Below, piece by piece: positions 20,996-28,540 of a DNA stretch of 50,343 nt. Within the stretch, counting starts at the first letter, position 1. Every line of letters starts with the position of its first letter. The notes beneath the pieces were generated by a model that was given only the letters and a program-made list of their open reading frames with translations, had not been told where the DNA came from and searched no databases. Source of the stretch: a virus; the IMG/VR virus record IMGVR_UViG_3300032282_001730, positions 1 through 50,343 of that record; one strand, 5' to 3'. The position numbers were made by a program, and so were the translations under genes.

Positions 20996-21415
20996 TCACT
21001 TTCCTATTGTATATTTTGCTACTAAATTCCAATCATTTTTATTTTTAAATGCCAGAACTTTAATGTTTTGTGCTATATCAACTGGTATATCTAATTTAGA
21101 TACATTTTTATGCTGCACTAATCCCCAATCAGTTAATAACTTTACAATAAAATTTCTTCTATGTAAATCTTCTGGATCAAAATTTGCCGATTTTCCATCA
21201 AGAATGAATAATTCTTTAAAATGTAAAATACCATATAAACCTTGTTTATGAAGAATATGGCATGATTGATATAATGTTTTTGTTTTATGTGATGCAATAC
21301 CAATACGTGTTAATGTTTCTTTTACTTTAAGAAAATTTTTTTCTTCTACTTGAATTTCTATGCCAGTATTACGAAATAATTTATCATAATTATCACTATT
21401 CAGACTTTTTATCAT
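20996..21415 (-). CDS. regA: RegA translational repressor
   Basis: 139 aa (T4 RegA 122). The conserved core is clear: NFLKVKETLTRIGIASHKT, LYQSCHILHKQGLYGILHFK, RRNFIVKLLTDWGLV, and the C-terminal AFKNKNDWNLVAKYTIGK. The extra length is N-terminal (SLNSDNYDKLF). In T4, RegA binds ribosome binding sites of early mRNAs, including its neighbours 44 and 45, and shuts off translation. The gene overlaps the 3' end of 62 by 20 bp, the same neighbour relation as in T4. Confidence 0.94.
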   Translation of the reverse strand: MIKSLNSDNYDKLFRNTGIEIQVEEKNFLKVKETLTRIGIASHKTKTLYQSCHILHKQGLYGILHFKELFILDGKSANFDPEDLHRRNFIVKLLTDWGLVQHKNVSKLDIPVDIAQNIKVLAFKNKNDWNLVAKYTIGK

Positions 21416-21803
21416 TATTTTTATTATCCTCTCTATATTTTAATTTTATCACCTCAATTTGTTCTGGTGTTAATAATTTATTTATTGAAATTGCATTCTT
21501 AAAATTTACATTATATGCCTTTGAAATTAAATCAATAATTTCATTGTCCAAATTCTTTTTTGGCCAGGGTGTCCATCTTTTTCTTTTTCTAATTGATGAC
21601 ATATAATAATCATATTTCATTTTATCTGGTAATTGATTATTAATATTCATTTCATTAGCGTAAAAAATAGTATCTTGATAAAGAGAAAAACTTTTATTTA
21701 TTACAAATGATTCATATAATTTTAAATCTTCTTCTTTAGTATGAATATTTTTGTCAAAAGATAAATTTTTAATTACATCAAATATTGTTTTGTTTTCTTG
21801 CAT
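21396..21803 (-). CDS. 62: Clamp-loader small subunit gp62
   Basis: 135 aa. Recognised by position (44, then 62, then regA) and by IFYANEMNINNQLPDKMKYD with YYMSSIRKRKRWTPWPKK, which match the short cyanophage-type gp62, plus the C-terminal LLTPEQIEVIKLK. T4 gp62 is longer (187 aa), so this is the compact form. Gp62 assembles with four gp44 subunits to load the gp45 clamp. A short gene (21778-22065) intervenes between 44 and 62. Confidence 0.85.
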   Translation of the reverse strand: MQENKTIFDVIKNLSFDKNIHTKEEDLKLYESFVINKSFSLYQDTIFYANEMNINNQLPDKMKYDYYMSSIRKRKRWTPWPKKNLDNEIIDLISKAYNVNFKNAISINKLLTPEQIEVIKLKYREDNKNNDKKSE

Positions 21804-22065
21804 GAATAATATCTCTCAATGGAATTTCTTGAATATTTTTTGCACAATTTTTATGCAAATGATAATAATTAATATCTATTTTAACTGTTTCACTAGGAAT
21901 AAAAGTTACAACATCACAATAATAAGTATTATATTTAATCTCATTAAAACATTCAACACAAATTTTAAATGGTGATTTTGTTTTTTTCTTATAGAGGCGT
22001 GTCATAGCAAAATAAATCTCGCCTCTATTATTAATAGATTTCATTAAATTATTAGACATATTCAA
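21778..22065 (-). CDS. Small zinc-finger-like protein inserted between 44 and 62
   Basis: 95 aa; it overlaps 62 at its end (26 bp) and 44 at its start (14 bp), so all three are translated together. FKICVECFNEIKY and, 30 residues later, YYHLHKNCAKNI form a C-x2-C ... H-x2-H/C arrangement that could bind one zinc, reminiscent of PARP-type or LIM-like fingers. T4 has nothing at this place. Role unknown; a modulator of the clamp loader is speculative. Confidence 0.65.
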   Translation of the reverse strand: MNMSNNLMKSINNRGEIYFAMTRLYKKKTKSPFKICVECFNEIKYNTYYCDVVTFIPSETVKIDINYYHLHKNCAKNIQEIPLRDIIHARKQNNI

Positions 22066-22990
22066 GGGTCATCAATTCAGTTAAACATGCGGCTGTATTA
22101 ATTTCTTGGGATGAAACAAATGCTGCTTGATATTGATATTTTGATAAAATTAAAATCAAATCTGGAATATTATTAGTAACAACTTTATCAGTAAGATTTT
22201 CATAAAGAAAATTAAACATCCCAGGAATATTGTCCATATTTCTGCTTACAAAATTACGAATTTCTGTAAAATCATTTTTCTTTAAAAATGGAATTAATTC
22301 ATTAATTAAATTATCATTATTTGCAAGAATTTTTGTTACATCTAATGTGCCGCTAGAAGAATAAAATTGCATTTCATTAATCATGCGACGATAATCAGGA
22401 AAAAATTTTGCAATTAATGTCTGAAGATATTTTGTTTTAAAAGAAATTCCTTCATTTTGTAAAATATTTTCGCAACGCTTATAAAATTGCATAGCAAGAT
22501 CACTATATTCCTCGGAAGGAATATCAAAATCAATAATTACTGAACGACTATGTAATGGCCCGATAATACCATCAATTTTATTACATGTAAAAATAAATCC
22601 ACAATTTTTAATATTTTCTTCAATAAATGCGCGTAAAGCTGGTTGGGTAGAATTTTTATTCATATAATCAGCTTCATCAAGAATTACATATTTACGCCCA
22701 CCATTAAATGATTTATTTGATGCAAAATTTTTAATATCTGTTCTAAGAGTATCAATATTTCCATTCATTGAAGCATTGATAAAAAGACAATCCGCACCCA
22801 TTTCTTTTACAATCATTTTTGCTATAGTGGTTTTACCACATCCTGCGGGACCAGTAAGAATCATATTCTGAGCGGCCCCACGCGAAATAATTGTTTTAAT
22901 ATTTTCTTTAATAGAAGAAGGTAGAATACATTCGTTTAATTTTTGCGGAGCATATTTAAATGTCCAAACAAAATTTGCAATATTTTCCAT
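22052..22990 (-). CDS. 44: Clamp-loader ATPase subunit gp44
   Basis: 312 aa (T4: 319). AAA+ motifs: Walker A LTGPAGCGKTTIAKMI (residues 47-54 for GPAGCGKT), Walker B YVILDEADYMNKNSTQPALR with the following arginine-finger region FIFTCNKIDGIIGPLHSR, and sensor 2 further on. The N-terminus NFVWTFKYAPQKLNECILP matches phage gp44. With gp62 it opens and loads the gp45 clamp. Standard T4 order with 45 upstream and 62/regA downstream. Confidence 0.95.
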   Translation of the reverse strand: MENIANFVWTFKYAPQKLNECILPSSIKENIKTIISRGAAQNMILTGPAGCGKTTIAKMIVKEMGADCLFINASMNGNIDTLRTDIKNFASNKSFNGGRKYVILDEADYMNKNSTQPALRAFIEENIKNCGFIFTCNKIDGIIGPLHSRSVIIDFDIPSEEYSDLAMQFYKRCENILQNEGISFKTKYLQTLIAKFFPDYRRMINEMQFYSSSGTLDVTKILANNDNLINELIPFLKKNDFTEIRNFVSRNMDNIPGMFNFLYENLTDKVVTNNIPDLILILSKYQYQAAFVSSQEINTAACLTELMTLEYV

Positions 22991-23014
22991 TATATAAACC
23001 TCATTAATTATTTT

Positions 23015-23683
23015 TTATTCAGATGCAACAATCCAATATTTCATTTGATTTTCTTCATTTGTAGAAATCATTTCCATAAAAGGATCATCGGGTAGTGTAA
23101 TTCTATATGTTCCATCAATAATTTTTAAATTATCAAGATTAAATATGCGTTCAAATTCAATACGTGGTTCAATTAAAATATCATCAATTTTCTTAGTAAA
23201 TCTACTAGCAGATTTTTCTTTTAATTTACCTGAGGTAATAGTAATACCTTTACTATTACCTTTTATTAAAATTTCTGATGATTTTAAAATACTAGATGCT
23301 TTAATAATTGCAGAAAGATCAAAAGAATCAAGCATAAATGATGTTAATGTATTATCAAATACAGGTTCATCGTAACCAGAATACGTAATAGTATCTGGAT
23401 CAGCAAGAGTATATTTGATTATAGATTTACCAGAATTAATAATCATTTGATAATCATTAAATGTAATTTCGTGATTATCTGAAATAATACTAATAATATT
23501 AATAAATTCTGATAGATTAGAAATACAAAAATCTTGTGGACATGTAGTATCAATAACACATGTTGACATAATAGTATTAAGAGGAGAAATAGTTGATAGT
23601 ATATTTCCTTCTTTAAACATTATACCTGGATTAATAATAGAATAACTAGATAGAATTGCACGTAGTTTTTTACTAATTTTCAT
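23015..23683 (-). CDS. 45: Sliding clamp gp45
   Basis: 222 aa (T4: 228). The N-terminus MKISKKLRAILSSYSIINPG and IMFKEGNILSTISPLNT correspond to T4 gp45. The repeated beta-rich two-domain layout fits a trimeric PCNA-like ring (TIMSTCVIDTTC ... NLSEFINIISIISDNHEITF). It tethers gp43 to DNA and in T4 also activates late transcription, which is relevant to the late-promoter-like elements noted elsewhere in the window. It is followed by 44. Confidence 0.92.
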   Translation of the reverse strand: MKISKKLRAILSSYSIINPGIMFKEGNILSTISPLNTIMSTCVIDTTCPQDFCISNLSEFINIISIISDNHEITFNDYQMIINSGKSIIKYTLADPDTITYSGYDEPVFDNTLTSFMLDSFDLSAIIKASSILKSSEILIKGNSKGITITSGKLKEKSASRFTKKIDDILIEPRIEFERIFNLDNLKIIDGTYRITLPDDPFMEMISTNEENQMKYWIVASE

Positions 23684-23703
23684 AATATTATTTCTTATTT
23701 AAT

Positions 23704-23934
23704 TTAATGAATTGTAGATTCGCTATTTTGAAGAAAATCAACTAATTTTTTAATATATGATGTTTTTTTCATCAATTCATCAATTTCATCCGAATATTTT
23801 TCACAATATTCAGTTAAACTATCTTCATCTAATAGAGCCATTTGTTCAGAATAATTTTTAAGTTCTTCCACATATGCAGTGGAAATATCAGAAAATAATC
23901 TCATTGCTTGAACAATATTTTTTTCATTATACAT
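23704..23934 (-). CDS. Small helical hypothetical protein upstream of gene 45
   Basis: 76 aa, strongly acidic and helical (NIVQAMRLFSDISTAYVEEL, then DEDSLTEYCEKYSDEIDELM, then IKKLVDFLQNSES), probably a coiled coil. It starts two bases after the preceding gene's stop. T4 carries RpbA and other small genes near 45, but no specific similarity to them is visible. Function unknown. Confidence 0.6.
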   Translation of the reverse strand: MYNEKNIVQAMRLFSDISTAYVEELKNYSEQMALLDEDSLTEYCEKYSDEIDELMKKTSYIKKLVDFLQNSESTIH

Positions 23935-23936
23935 AA

Positions 23937-24209
23937 TTAAACCTTATCATCAATAATCGAATTAATTCCATCTCTAACAATTTGCAATAGACCCATTAAT
24001 TCTACTGTTTCATTTACATAAATTTTATCTAAAATATCAAATCTTTCTTTTGAAATATTAGAAGAAATAGCAGAAATTGTTGTCATTTTAATAGAAAAAT
24101 CAATTAATGATGAAATGGTATCTTTTAAATACATACCATATTCATCATTAGTAATTGTTTTTGTTTTATATTCCTCAATAATATTATTTATTTTATTAGA
24201 GTCAATCAT
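23937..24209 (-). CDS. Small helical hypothetical protein
   Basis: 90 aa. Helical, hydrophobic heptads (SLIDFSIKMTTISAISSNIS, then FDILDKIYVNETVELMGLLQ) and an N-terminal NKINNIIEEYKTKTITNDEY. No conserved motif is recognised. It is part of the run 25060 to 14105, with 11 bp to the glycosyltransferase gene and 2 bp to the next gene. Confidence 0.6.
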   Translation of the reverse strand: MIDSNKINNIIEEYKTKTITNDEYGMYLKDTISSLIDFSIKMTTISAISSNISKERFDILDKIYVNETVELMGLLQIVRDGINSIIDDKV

Positions 24210-24220
24210 ATTATAAGCCT

Positions 24221-25060
24221 TTATTTTTTGATTTTATCTATATCAACGGTTGCTGACGCTCCAATTGATGCAAGATCAGCGAGAGACCCGCCGAATACAT
24301 ACATACCAACATGTTGTGTAGAAATCCAGGGGCAAAGCCAAACTTTTCCACCCATTTTGCGAACATTTTGGCAAAACATATAATCTTCTGACAAATAGCG
24401 TTTAGAATCTGGATCAATAATACAATCAAAATATGCCATAATTTCGCGACTACCATCAAAATGGTCACTACGAACATGATCTGGTTTATATTTGTATTGA
24501 GGATACGCCATATCGTATTCTGCAAATAATTTTCTTTTAATCATCATAAAACCAGTTCCAGTTTCCATAATTTCTGCTGGCTCATTTAATGCAATTTGAT
24601 TTGTATTAGCAACAGGATTAAATACATAATCTCCAACAAATTTTTCTAAAATTGCTGGATTGTCATCTGCTAAACCTTTATCTACTGCTTGTTTAATTTT
24701 TTCCCAACTAATACATTTTTTTGGATATGGGGCAGCAAGAATATCATATTCCGATTCATCTGATTGTAGAGCAAGCATTGCAATTACATCATTTGCATTA
24801 AAGCCAATATCACTATCAAGAAATAAAAGATGGCTATAATCACTACGAAGAAATTCATCTACACAATAATTTCTTGCCCTAGTAATTAATGATTCATTGA
24901 AAAGTGCATAAAATTTCATTTCAATGCCATATTTTACACATAATCCAGTTAAATCTGCAATGGATCGTGCATATAATCCTGCACATTGCCCAGCATACAT
25001 CGGACTTGCTACGAAAAGTTTTCTTTTTTGTAATTCTTCTACGGTAATATTAATTTGCAT
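24221..25060 (-). CDS. GT-A type glycosyltransferase
   Basis: 279 aa. KLFVASPMYAGQCAGLYARS begins a GT-A nucleotide-sugar domain, and SHLLFLDSDIGFNANDV contains the metal-binding D-x-D. Further blocks, IMETGTGFMMIKRKLF and YLSEDYMFCQNVRKMGGKVW (catalytic-base E-D), fit the family 2-like enzymes found in T4-like marine and alphaproteobacterial phages. The acceptor is unknown (phage DNA, virion glycan or host surface). It is the first gene of the long minus-strand operon; the ATG follows AAAAGGAATAAATA. Confidence 0.8.
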   Translation of the reverse strand: MQINITVEELQKRKLFVASPMYAGQCAGLYARSIADLTGLCVKYGIEMKFYALFNESLITRARNYCVDEFLRSDYSHLLFLDSDIGFNANDVIAMLALQSDESEYDILAAPYPKKCISWEKIKQAVDKGLADDNPAILEKFVGDYVFNPVANTNQIALNEPAEIMETGTGFMMIKRKLFAEYDMAYPQYKYKPDHVRSDHFDGSREIMAYFDCIIDPDSKRYLSEDYMFCQNVRKMGGKVWLCPWISTQHVGMYVFGGSLADLASIGASATVDIDKIKK

Positions 25061-25224
25061 AATTATTTATTCCTTTTCATTATTATTTGCAATTTATGGG
25101 AAATTTCAATTCACTCATTTTACCCATATTACATTATCTATCATTCTTGTAACGGTGAATGATCAGTTATTGTTTATTTCTTTTTTTTTTTGCAACACTG
25201 CAAGTATATGGTGTTTCTTTGAGA

Positions 25225-25254
25225 TTGTCAATAACATTTTTCATTTGCTATGCA
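25225..25254 (+). promoter_or_regulatory. Possible promoter with extended -10 (TTGTCA-18-TATGCA)
   Basis: TTGTCA 25225-25230 and TGC-TATGCA (25246-25254), in the 242-bp gap between divergent genes (25060 minus, 25303 plus). The spacer is 18 bp. It is the best candidate for transcription of 25303 onward. Confidence 0.45.
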
Positions 25255-25302
25255 TGTTTTTTTGGGGTAAGACGAGAAAACATCGTAGTGATAGGATTTT
25301 TA

Positions 25303-25647
25303 ATGTCTAGAAAATTGGAACAGTTGCAGCGAGAACATGATAAATTTCTTCGTAAGATGGGCGCACATCCCGATCAAATCAAAGCACGCAAGAAAACATA
25401 TAAATTTGTGAAAGAGCAAACAACACCAACAATTAAGATTGAAAATAAACAATTCATGGAACCTCTAGAATCATATAAAGAAACTTGTCAGGCGCGTGGT
25501 ATTCTAGCTAACCTACACACTGAGCCTGAACATGTTAAAGCCGCTGTGCGACGCCTACAGGGCCGTGTAGCACCCCTTTATTCAAAGGGTCCATTACAAT
25601 ATATCACTAACGAAACTGACGCAAAAACTCTTGGAAGAAAAATTTGA
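25303..25647 (+). CDS. Conserved phage protein, unknown function
   Basis: 114 aa from ATG 25303 (AGGA seven bases upstream). The ORF is open further upstream, but that part encodes only hydrophobic noise from T-rich DNA with no ribosome binding site. The protein begins with a coiled-coil-like basic helix (SRKLEQLQREHDKFLRKMG) and has HPDQIKARKKTYKFVKEQ, NKQFMEPLESYKETCQARG and VKAAVRRLQGRVAPLYSKGP. These blocks occur in small conserved phage proteins of unknown role. Codon usage is normal for this genome. Confidence 0.7.
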   Translation: MSRKLEQLQREHDKFLRKMGAHPDQIKARKKTYKFVKEQTTPTIKIENKQFMEPLESYKETCQARGILANLHTEPEHVKAAVRRLQGRVAPLYSKGPLQYITNETDAKTLGRKI

Positions 25648-25649
25648 TT

Positions 25650-25859
25650 ATGCGAAAAATTATTGATTATAAAATTGCTTACTATATTTCAAGTAGAAGT
25701 TTAAATGATTGTTTAATTAATTTAGAAACTATTATAAATAATTATATCGCCGCTGATTATCAACCTTTTGGTGGATTTAAGCATGAACTTGCTCATAACG
25801 GTGCGTTTGTGGTAACACAAGCTATGGTGAAATATGAAGAACCTGAAAAACCATGTTGA
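25650..25859 (+). CDS. DUF1737-like small protein
   Basis: 69 aa from ATG 25650, two bases after the previous stop (a TTG at 25644 lies inside that stop). IDYKIAYYISSRSLNDCLIN ... NNYIAADYQPFGGF ... GAFVVTQAMVKY follows the DUF1737 plan (Y-x-V ... I-x-x-G-W-x-P-x-G-G ... x-Q-A-M), a small alpha/beta fold found in many phages. The stop codon overlaps the -35 of the tRNA promoter at 25856. Confidence 0.7.
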   Translation: MRKIIDYKIAYYISSRSLNDCLINLETIINNYIAADYQPFGGFKHELAHNGAFVVTQAMVKYEEPEKPC

Positions 25860-25884
25860 CAGAATGACGCATAGATAGTAGATT
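25856..25884 (+). promoter_or_regulatory. Promoter of the tRNA cluster (TTGACA-17-TAGATT)
   Basis: TTGACA 25856-25861 overlaps the DUF1737-like stop; TAGATT at 25879-25884 is 17 bp on. The first tRNA begins 11 bases later. Confidence 0.65.
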
Positions 25885-25895
25885 CCTCTCAATAA

Positions 25896-25972
25896 CCGCA
25901 TGTAGCACAACTGGACAGTGCAACAGATTTCTAATCTGTAGGTTGCTGGTTCGAATCCGGCCATGCGGACCA
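25896..25972 (+). tRNA. tRNA-Arg (anticodon TCT)
   Basis: Cloverleaf: acceptor CCGCATG / CATGCGG, D-arm GCAC ... GTGC, anticodon stem ACAGA / TCTGT with loop TTTCTAA (anticodon TCT), T-arm GCTGG-TTCGAAT-CCGGC, discriminator A and encoded CCA. It reads AGA, a codon much used in this AT-rich genome and rare in GC-rich hosts. Confidence 0.95.
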
Positions 25973-25986
25973 CTAAAATATTTTGA

Positions 25987-26045
25987 AAGAGTATATCTAA
26001 GCGGTAAGGCAATAGATTTTGAATCTATCATGCGAAGGTTCGAAA
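25987..26045 (+). pseudogene. tRNA-Gln remnant (anticodon TTG), 3' part lost
   Basis: The 5' half is well preserved: D-arm TCTAAGCGGTAAGGC, anticodon stem ATAGA / TCTAT with loop TTTTGAA (TTG), then ATGCGAAGGTTCGAA, the 5' side of a Gln T-arm. After that the 3' T-stem strand and the 3' acceptor strand are missing; the sequence runs into ATATTAATTTTT. It cannot form an acceptor stem, so it is a truncated tRNA gene. Confidence 0.8.
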
Positions 26046-26084
26046 TATTAATTTTTAAGGTATTGTTTGAAAAATAATTATTAG

Positions 26085-26157
26085 GCGCGTATAGCTTAAT
26101 TGGCAAAGCTGTCGGCTCATAACCGATTGATTCTGCGTTCAAATCCTAGTGCGCGCA
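26085..26157 (+). tRNA. tRNA-Met/Ile-type (anticodon CAT)
   Basis: Acceptor GCGCGTA / TGCGCGC (one G-T pair), D-arm GCTT ... AAGC, anticodon stem GTCGG / CCGAT with loop CTCATAA, T-arm CTGCG-TTCAAAT-CCTAG with one C-C mismatch, discriminator A. No CCA is encoded, unlike the other tRNAs here. CAT could be elongator Met or, if modified to lysidine, Ile; initiator features are absent. Confidence 0.85.
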
Positions 26158-26195
26158 TTAAAATTAAAAAATTTTAATTTAAATTGAAGGAAGCA

Positions 26196-26552
26196 ATGAG
26201 AAAAATTTTATATGCAACTGTGATGACATTTATGTTGACCGTTCCTGTAATGGCAACACCACCAGAAAATGCCGATCCCGCAATGGGACCATTTTTTAAA
26301 TCACTTAAAATTCCAGGGACAGATATTTCATGTTGTGATACTTCTGATTGTCGTCCTGTAAAAATTCGTGTATATGGTGATAAGTTACAGATTTTTACGG
26401 ATAGTAATCAATTTAAATATGGAACAAATGAGTGGGTAACTGTTCCTCCATCAAGAATTTTAGAACCACGAGAAAATTTAATGGGCGAGCCTATTGCTTG
26501 TTGGACACCATATCTTGGTGTAATGTGTTTTCTGAATGGGGCAGGTATGTGA
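26196..26552 (+). CDS. Secreted Cys-rich protein of alphaproteobacterial type
   Basis: 118 aa from ATG 26196 with AAGGAAG upstream. Residues 1-21 are a signal peptide (RKILYATVMTFMLTVPVMA, cleavage after ATA/VMA-T). The mature part has FFKSLKIPGTDISCCDTSDC, WVTVPPSRIL, MGEPIACWTP and GVMCFLNG: five or more cysteines and a layout that I associate with small periplasmic proteins of Rhizobiales. No function is known. As a secreted protein in a phage it is probably a moron gene modifying the infected cell envelope, and it hints at the host group. Confidence 0.7.
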   Translation: MRKILYATVMTFMLTVPVMATPPENADPAMGPFFKSLKIPGTDISCCDTSDCRPVKIRVYGDKLQIFTDSNQFKYGTNEWVTVPPSRILEPRENLMGEPIACWTPYLGVMCFLNGAGM

Positions 26553-26737
26553 TGTTAAGATTACATTATATTTCAGATGAATATATCGAATTGATTAGAA
26601 AACGTGCCAATAAAATTCCTAACCCATATGAACATTCATATAGAGTTACATATGAAGATGGTTATGATGATGGTGTTTATGAAGCAGAAATTAAATTAGC
26701 AAGAGAACTACTGAAGGTTTTAAACATTGGTACATAA
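26552..26737 (+). CDS. Small hypothetical protein
   Basis: 61 aa from ATG 26552, overlapping the previous stop by one base (TGATG), a translational coupling arrangement. Sequence features are SDEYIELIRKRANKIPNPYE and RVTYEDGYDDGVYEAEIKLA, acidic with helical ends; the GYDDGVYEAEI part resembles short phage proteins of unknown function. Longer in-frame extensions overlap the preceding gene and lack a ribosome binding site. Confidence 0.6.
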   Translation: MLRLHYISDEYIELIRKRANKIPNPYEHSYRVTYEDGYDDGVYEAEIKLARELLKVLNIGT

Positions 26738-26750
26738 TATTGAATATTGG

Positions 26751-26972
26751 ATGAATAGCTATAATGACACACGGCGGGAATTAGACATGTATAGAGAATG
26801 GCTAATTCCTCTCATTCAAATTGCTGATGCTGTTGTAAATGAAGGTATTATATTTTATGATATTCCTGATGCATGTGATCTTCTGATGCATATTGCCGAA
26901 CAATCAGGAATGAATATGGATGATGAAATTGTCGGGCATACCATTATTGATCATTTAACAAAGGATGTATAA
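26751..26972 (+). CDS. Small hypothetical protein
   Basis: 73 aa from ATG 26751; a TTG at 26727 is possible but would overlap the preceding gene. Sequence: NSYNDTRRELDMYREWLIPL, IADAVVNEGIIFYDIP, DEIVGHTIIDHLTKD. Mostly helical, acidic. No family recognised. It is one of a chain of tightly packed small genes with 1-15 bp spacing. Confidence 0.55.
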   Translation: MNSYNDTRRELDMYREWLIPLIQIADAVVNEGIIFYDIPDACDLLMHIAEQSGMNMDDEIVGHTIIDHLTKDV

Positions 26973-26973
26973 A

Positions 26974-27201
26974 ATGACTTTTAAAGAATTAATCGTTAAT
27001 TTAATTAATTTGTCTTATGAATATGGTCATATTATGGGTGAATATGAATATGTAAAAAATCATAGCGAAACACGAGATATAGAATTTGAAAATTCTATGG
27101 ATGCCATGATCGCTAAAATCGAAAATTTTAATACTGAGCATTTAAAAATAGTATCAAATAAAATTGATGAATTAGAGAAAAATGCTAATAATAACGGTTG
27201 A
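26974..27201 (+). CDS. Small helical hypothetical protein
   Basis: 75 aa from ATG 26974, just after the previous stop; AAGGATG lies upstream. It is helical throughout (FKELIVNLINLSYEYGHIMG ... MDAMIAKIENFNTEHLKIVS), probably a coiled coil. The last 20 bases overlap the following gene. Function unknown. Confidence 0.55.
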   Translation: MTFKELIVNLINLSYEYGHIMGEYEYVKNHSETRDIEFENSMDAMIAKIENFNTEHLKIVSNKIDELEKNANNNG

Positions 27202-27436
27202 ATTACATTCCGCCATCACTGGTAAAGTTACAGAAATTGCTAAAATGAAACTTTATAATGATGGAACTGGAACTTCACAAAAAGGTAATTATGCAGGCGT
27301 AACGTATCGTGGTAAAGATGATGCACTGATCCAAGAGAAAACCAATAGAACTGGATCAGTCAAGAATTATCCACGATTAAACTTGCATGTGTGGAATCTT
27401 ATTGCTAGAATGCTAAAAAATATGGGATATAAATAA
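27182..27436 (+). CDS. Conserved small protein (ITVELHSAITGKVTEIA type)
   Basis: 84 aa. The words IITVELHSAITGKVTEIAKM, LYNDGTGTSQKGNYAGVTYR and VKNYPRLNLHVWNLIARMLK identify a small family that I recall from numerous tailed phages and prophages, with no known function. Beta-rich N-terminal half, helical C-terminus. It overlaps the previous gene by 20 bp, and its stop is directly followed by the next ATG. Confidence 0.75.
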   Translation: MLIITVELHSAITGKVTEIAKMKLYNDGTGTSQKGNYAGVTYRGKDDALIQEKTNRTGSVKNYPRLNLHVWNLIARMLKNMGYK

Positions 27437-27592
27437 ATGACAGAAAAACCAACAATCACTATCACCCTAGAAGAATACAACGAACTACTTAATGATTCAA
27501 TTTTTCTTAATTGTCTAGTAGAAGTTGGTGTTGATAATTGGGAAGGATTTGAAGCAGCCCAAGAATTAATGCAACAACACGAAGAAGATTAA
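27437..27592 (+). CDS. Very small acidic protein
   Basis: 51 aa, ATG immediately after the previous TAA. Sequence: TEKPTITITLEEYNELLNDS, then FLNCLVEVGVDNWEGFEAAQ. The TITLEEYNELL helix followed by GVDNWEGFEAA occurs in many small phage proteins. Three bases separate its stop from the next gene. Function unknown, but the context makes it credible. Confidence 0.65.
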   Translation: MTEKPTITITLEEYNELLNDSIFLNCLVEVGVDNWEGFEAAQELMQQHEED

Positions 27593-27595
27593 CTT

Positions 27596-27916
27596 ATGCC
27601 ACCAGTTGTAACAGTTAATATTGACATGATTAGTTTTCATATTTTCAATCTAATTGGAAGTGAAGACAATGAAGAAGTTCATACAATGTGTTCAGGTTCG
27701 GGCTTGCTTTATACCGATGAATATGCTACTATTCGCTTCTCGTTTGCAAAATCCAAGTTTGAGGATAAAATGTCTCTTGACATGAGTCGTAATACTCATT
27801 TATGGAAAAAAACACGAGGCGATGATCGTCAACAGATGTTAGCCGATATTAAAAAACAATGTAATGAGATTGTAAAAGAAGAAATTGGTAAACTAATTCC
27901 CCGTTTGAATTTTTAA
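27596..27916 (+). CDS. Hypothetical protein
   Basis: 106 aa. Sequence includes VVTVNIDMISFHIFNLIGSE, SGLLYTDEYATIRFSFAKSK and RGDDRQQMLADIKKQCNEIV. Probably an alpha/beta protein with a helical C-terminus. No motif or family recognised. Start ATG 27596, three bases after the previous stop. Confidence 0.6.
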   Translation: MPPVVTVNIDMISFHIFNLIGSEDNEEVHTMCSGSGLLYTDEYATIRFSFAKSKFEDKMSLDMSRNTHLWKKTRGDDRQQMLADIKKQCNEIVKEEIGKLIPRLNF

Positions 27917-27928
27917 AGGAACTATATC

Positions 27929-28525
27929 ATGTTAGCAAATATCAACCTACGCAACGCCGCCGCTGTTCAATCCGCAATCATTGAGAAAATCAAAGAAAAG
28001 AGGAATGAACTTCGTTCAAATACTGAAATTTGGTTTAACGTGTGGGATCATGATACTGTTGACTTTGAAAAAGTCCTTTATGATCGTTTTGTGGAAAACG
28101 AAGTAGTATTTGCTGATGTTTCGTATCTAGAAACAATTCTGGTTGACATTCGCACTAAAGTTGGCGCATTAAATTCCTCCACCAGAATTAATGAATTATT
28201 GGCTTTGCGTAATACAATTCTTATGGAAATTCAATTTCTGAAAGAGTTGGTATCTAGGCTTACACCATCAAAATCCAATGAAGAAATTAAAAAAATCTTA
28301 GAATTTTCCGCGAAACGCGATGGGCGGGATTTTCACAACGCGGTTGATCGTCAATCCTTTTCAGTATATTCTCAGAAAGAGATTGATCTCCTGAAAAATA
28401 GGATTAATAATCGCAAGAAAGAATTGCAGGACATTAGTGACAAGTTAATTTCTCTTAATCTGTCGCATGAAATTACATTGTCATCAGAAATGGCGGAATT
28501 TTTAAAATTCGCAAAAATTCTGTAA
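27929..28525 (+). CDS. Helical, coiled-coil-rich hypothetical protein
   Basis: 198 aa; ATG after TAAAGGAACTATATC. A long helical protein (AIIEKIKEKRNELRSNTEIW, NTILMEIQFLKELVSRL, EIDLLKNRINNRKKELQDIS) with a Trp/Asp-rich segment (WFNVWDHDTVDFEKVL) and SAKRDGRDFHNAVDRQSFSV. Such organisation suggests oligomerisation. No family recognised; it is the longest gene of this small-gene run. Confidence 0.6.
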   Translation: MLANINLRNAAAVQSAIIEKIKEKRNELRSNTEIWFNVWDHDTVDFEKVLYDRFVENEVVFADVSYLETILVDIRTKVGALNSSTRINELLALRNTILMEIQFLKELVSRLTPSKSNEEIKKILEFSAKRDGRDFHNAVDRQSFSVYSQKEIDLLKNRINNRKKELQDISDKLISLNLSHEITLSSEMAEFLKFAKIL

Positions 28526-28540
28526 TCGAAAGGTTACGGG

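Noticed and set aside
25722-26142. Minus-strand open frames across the tRNA cluster
   Set aside because: They run through two tRNA genes and a tRNA remnant and have no coding features.
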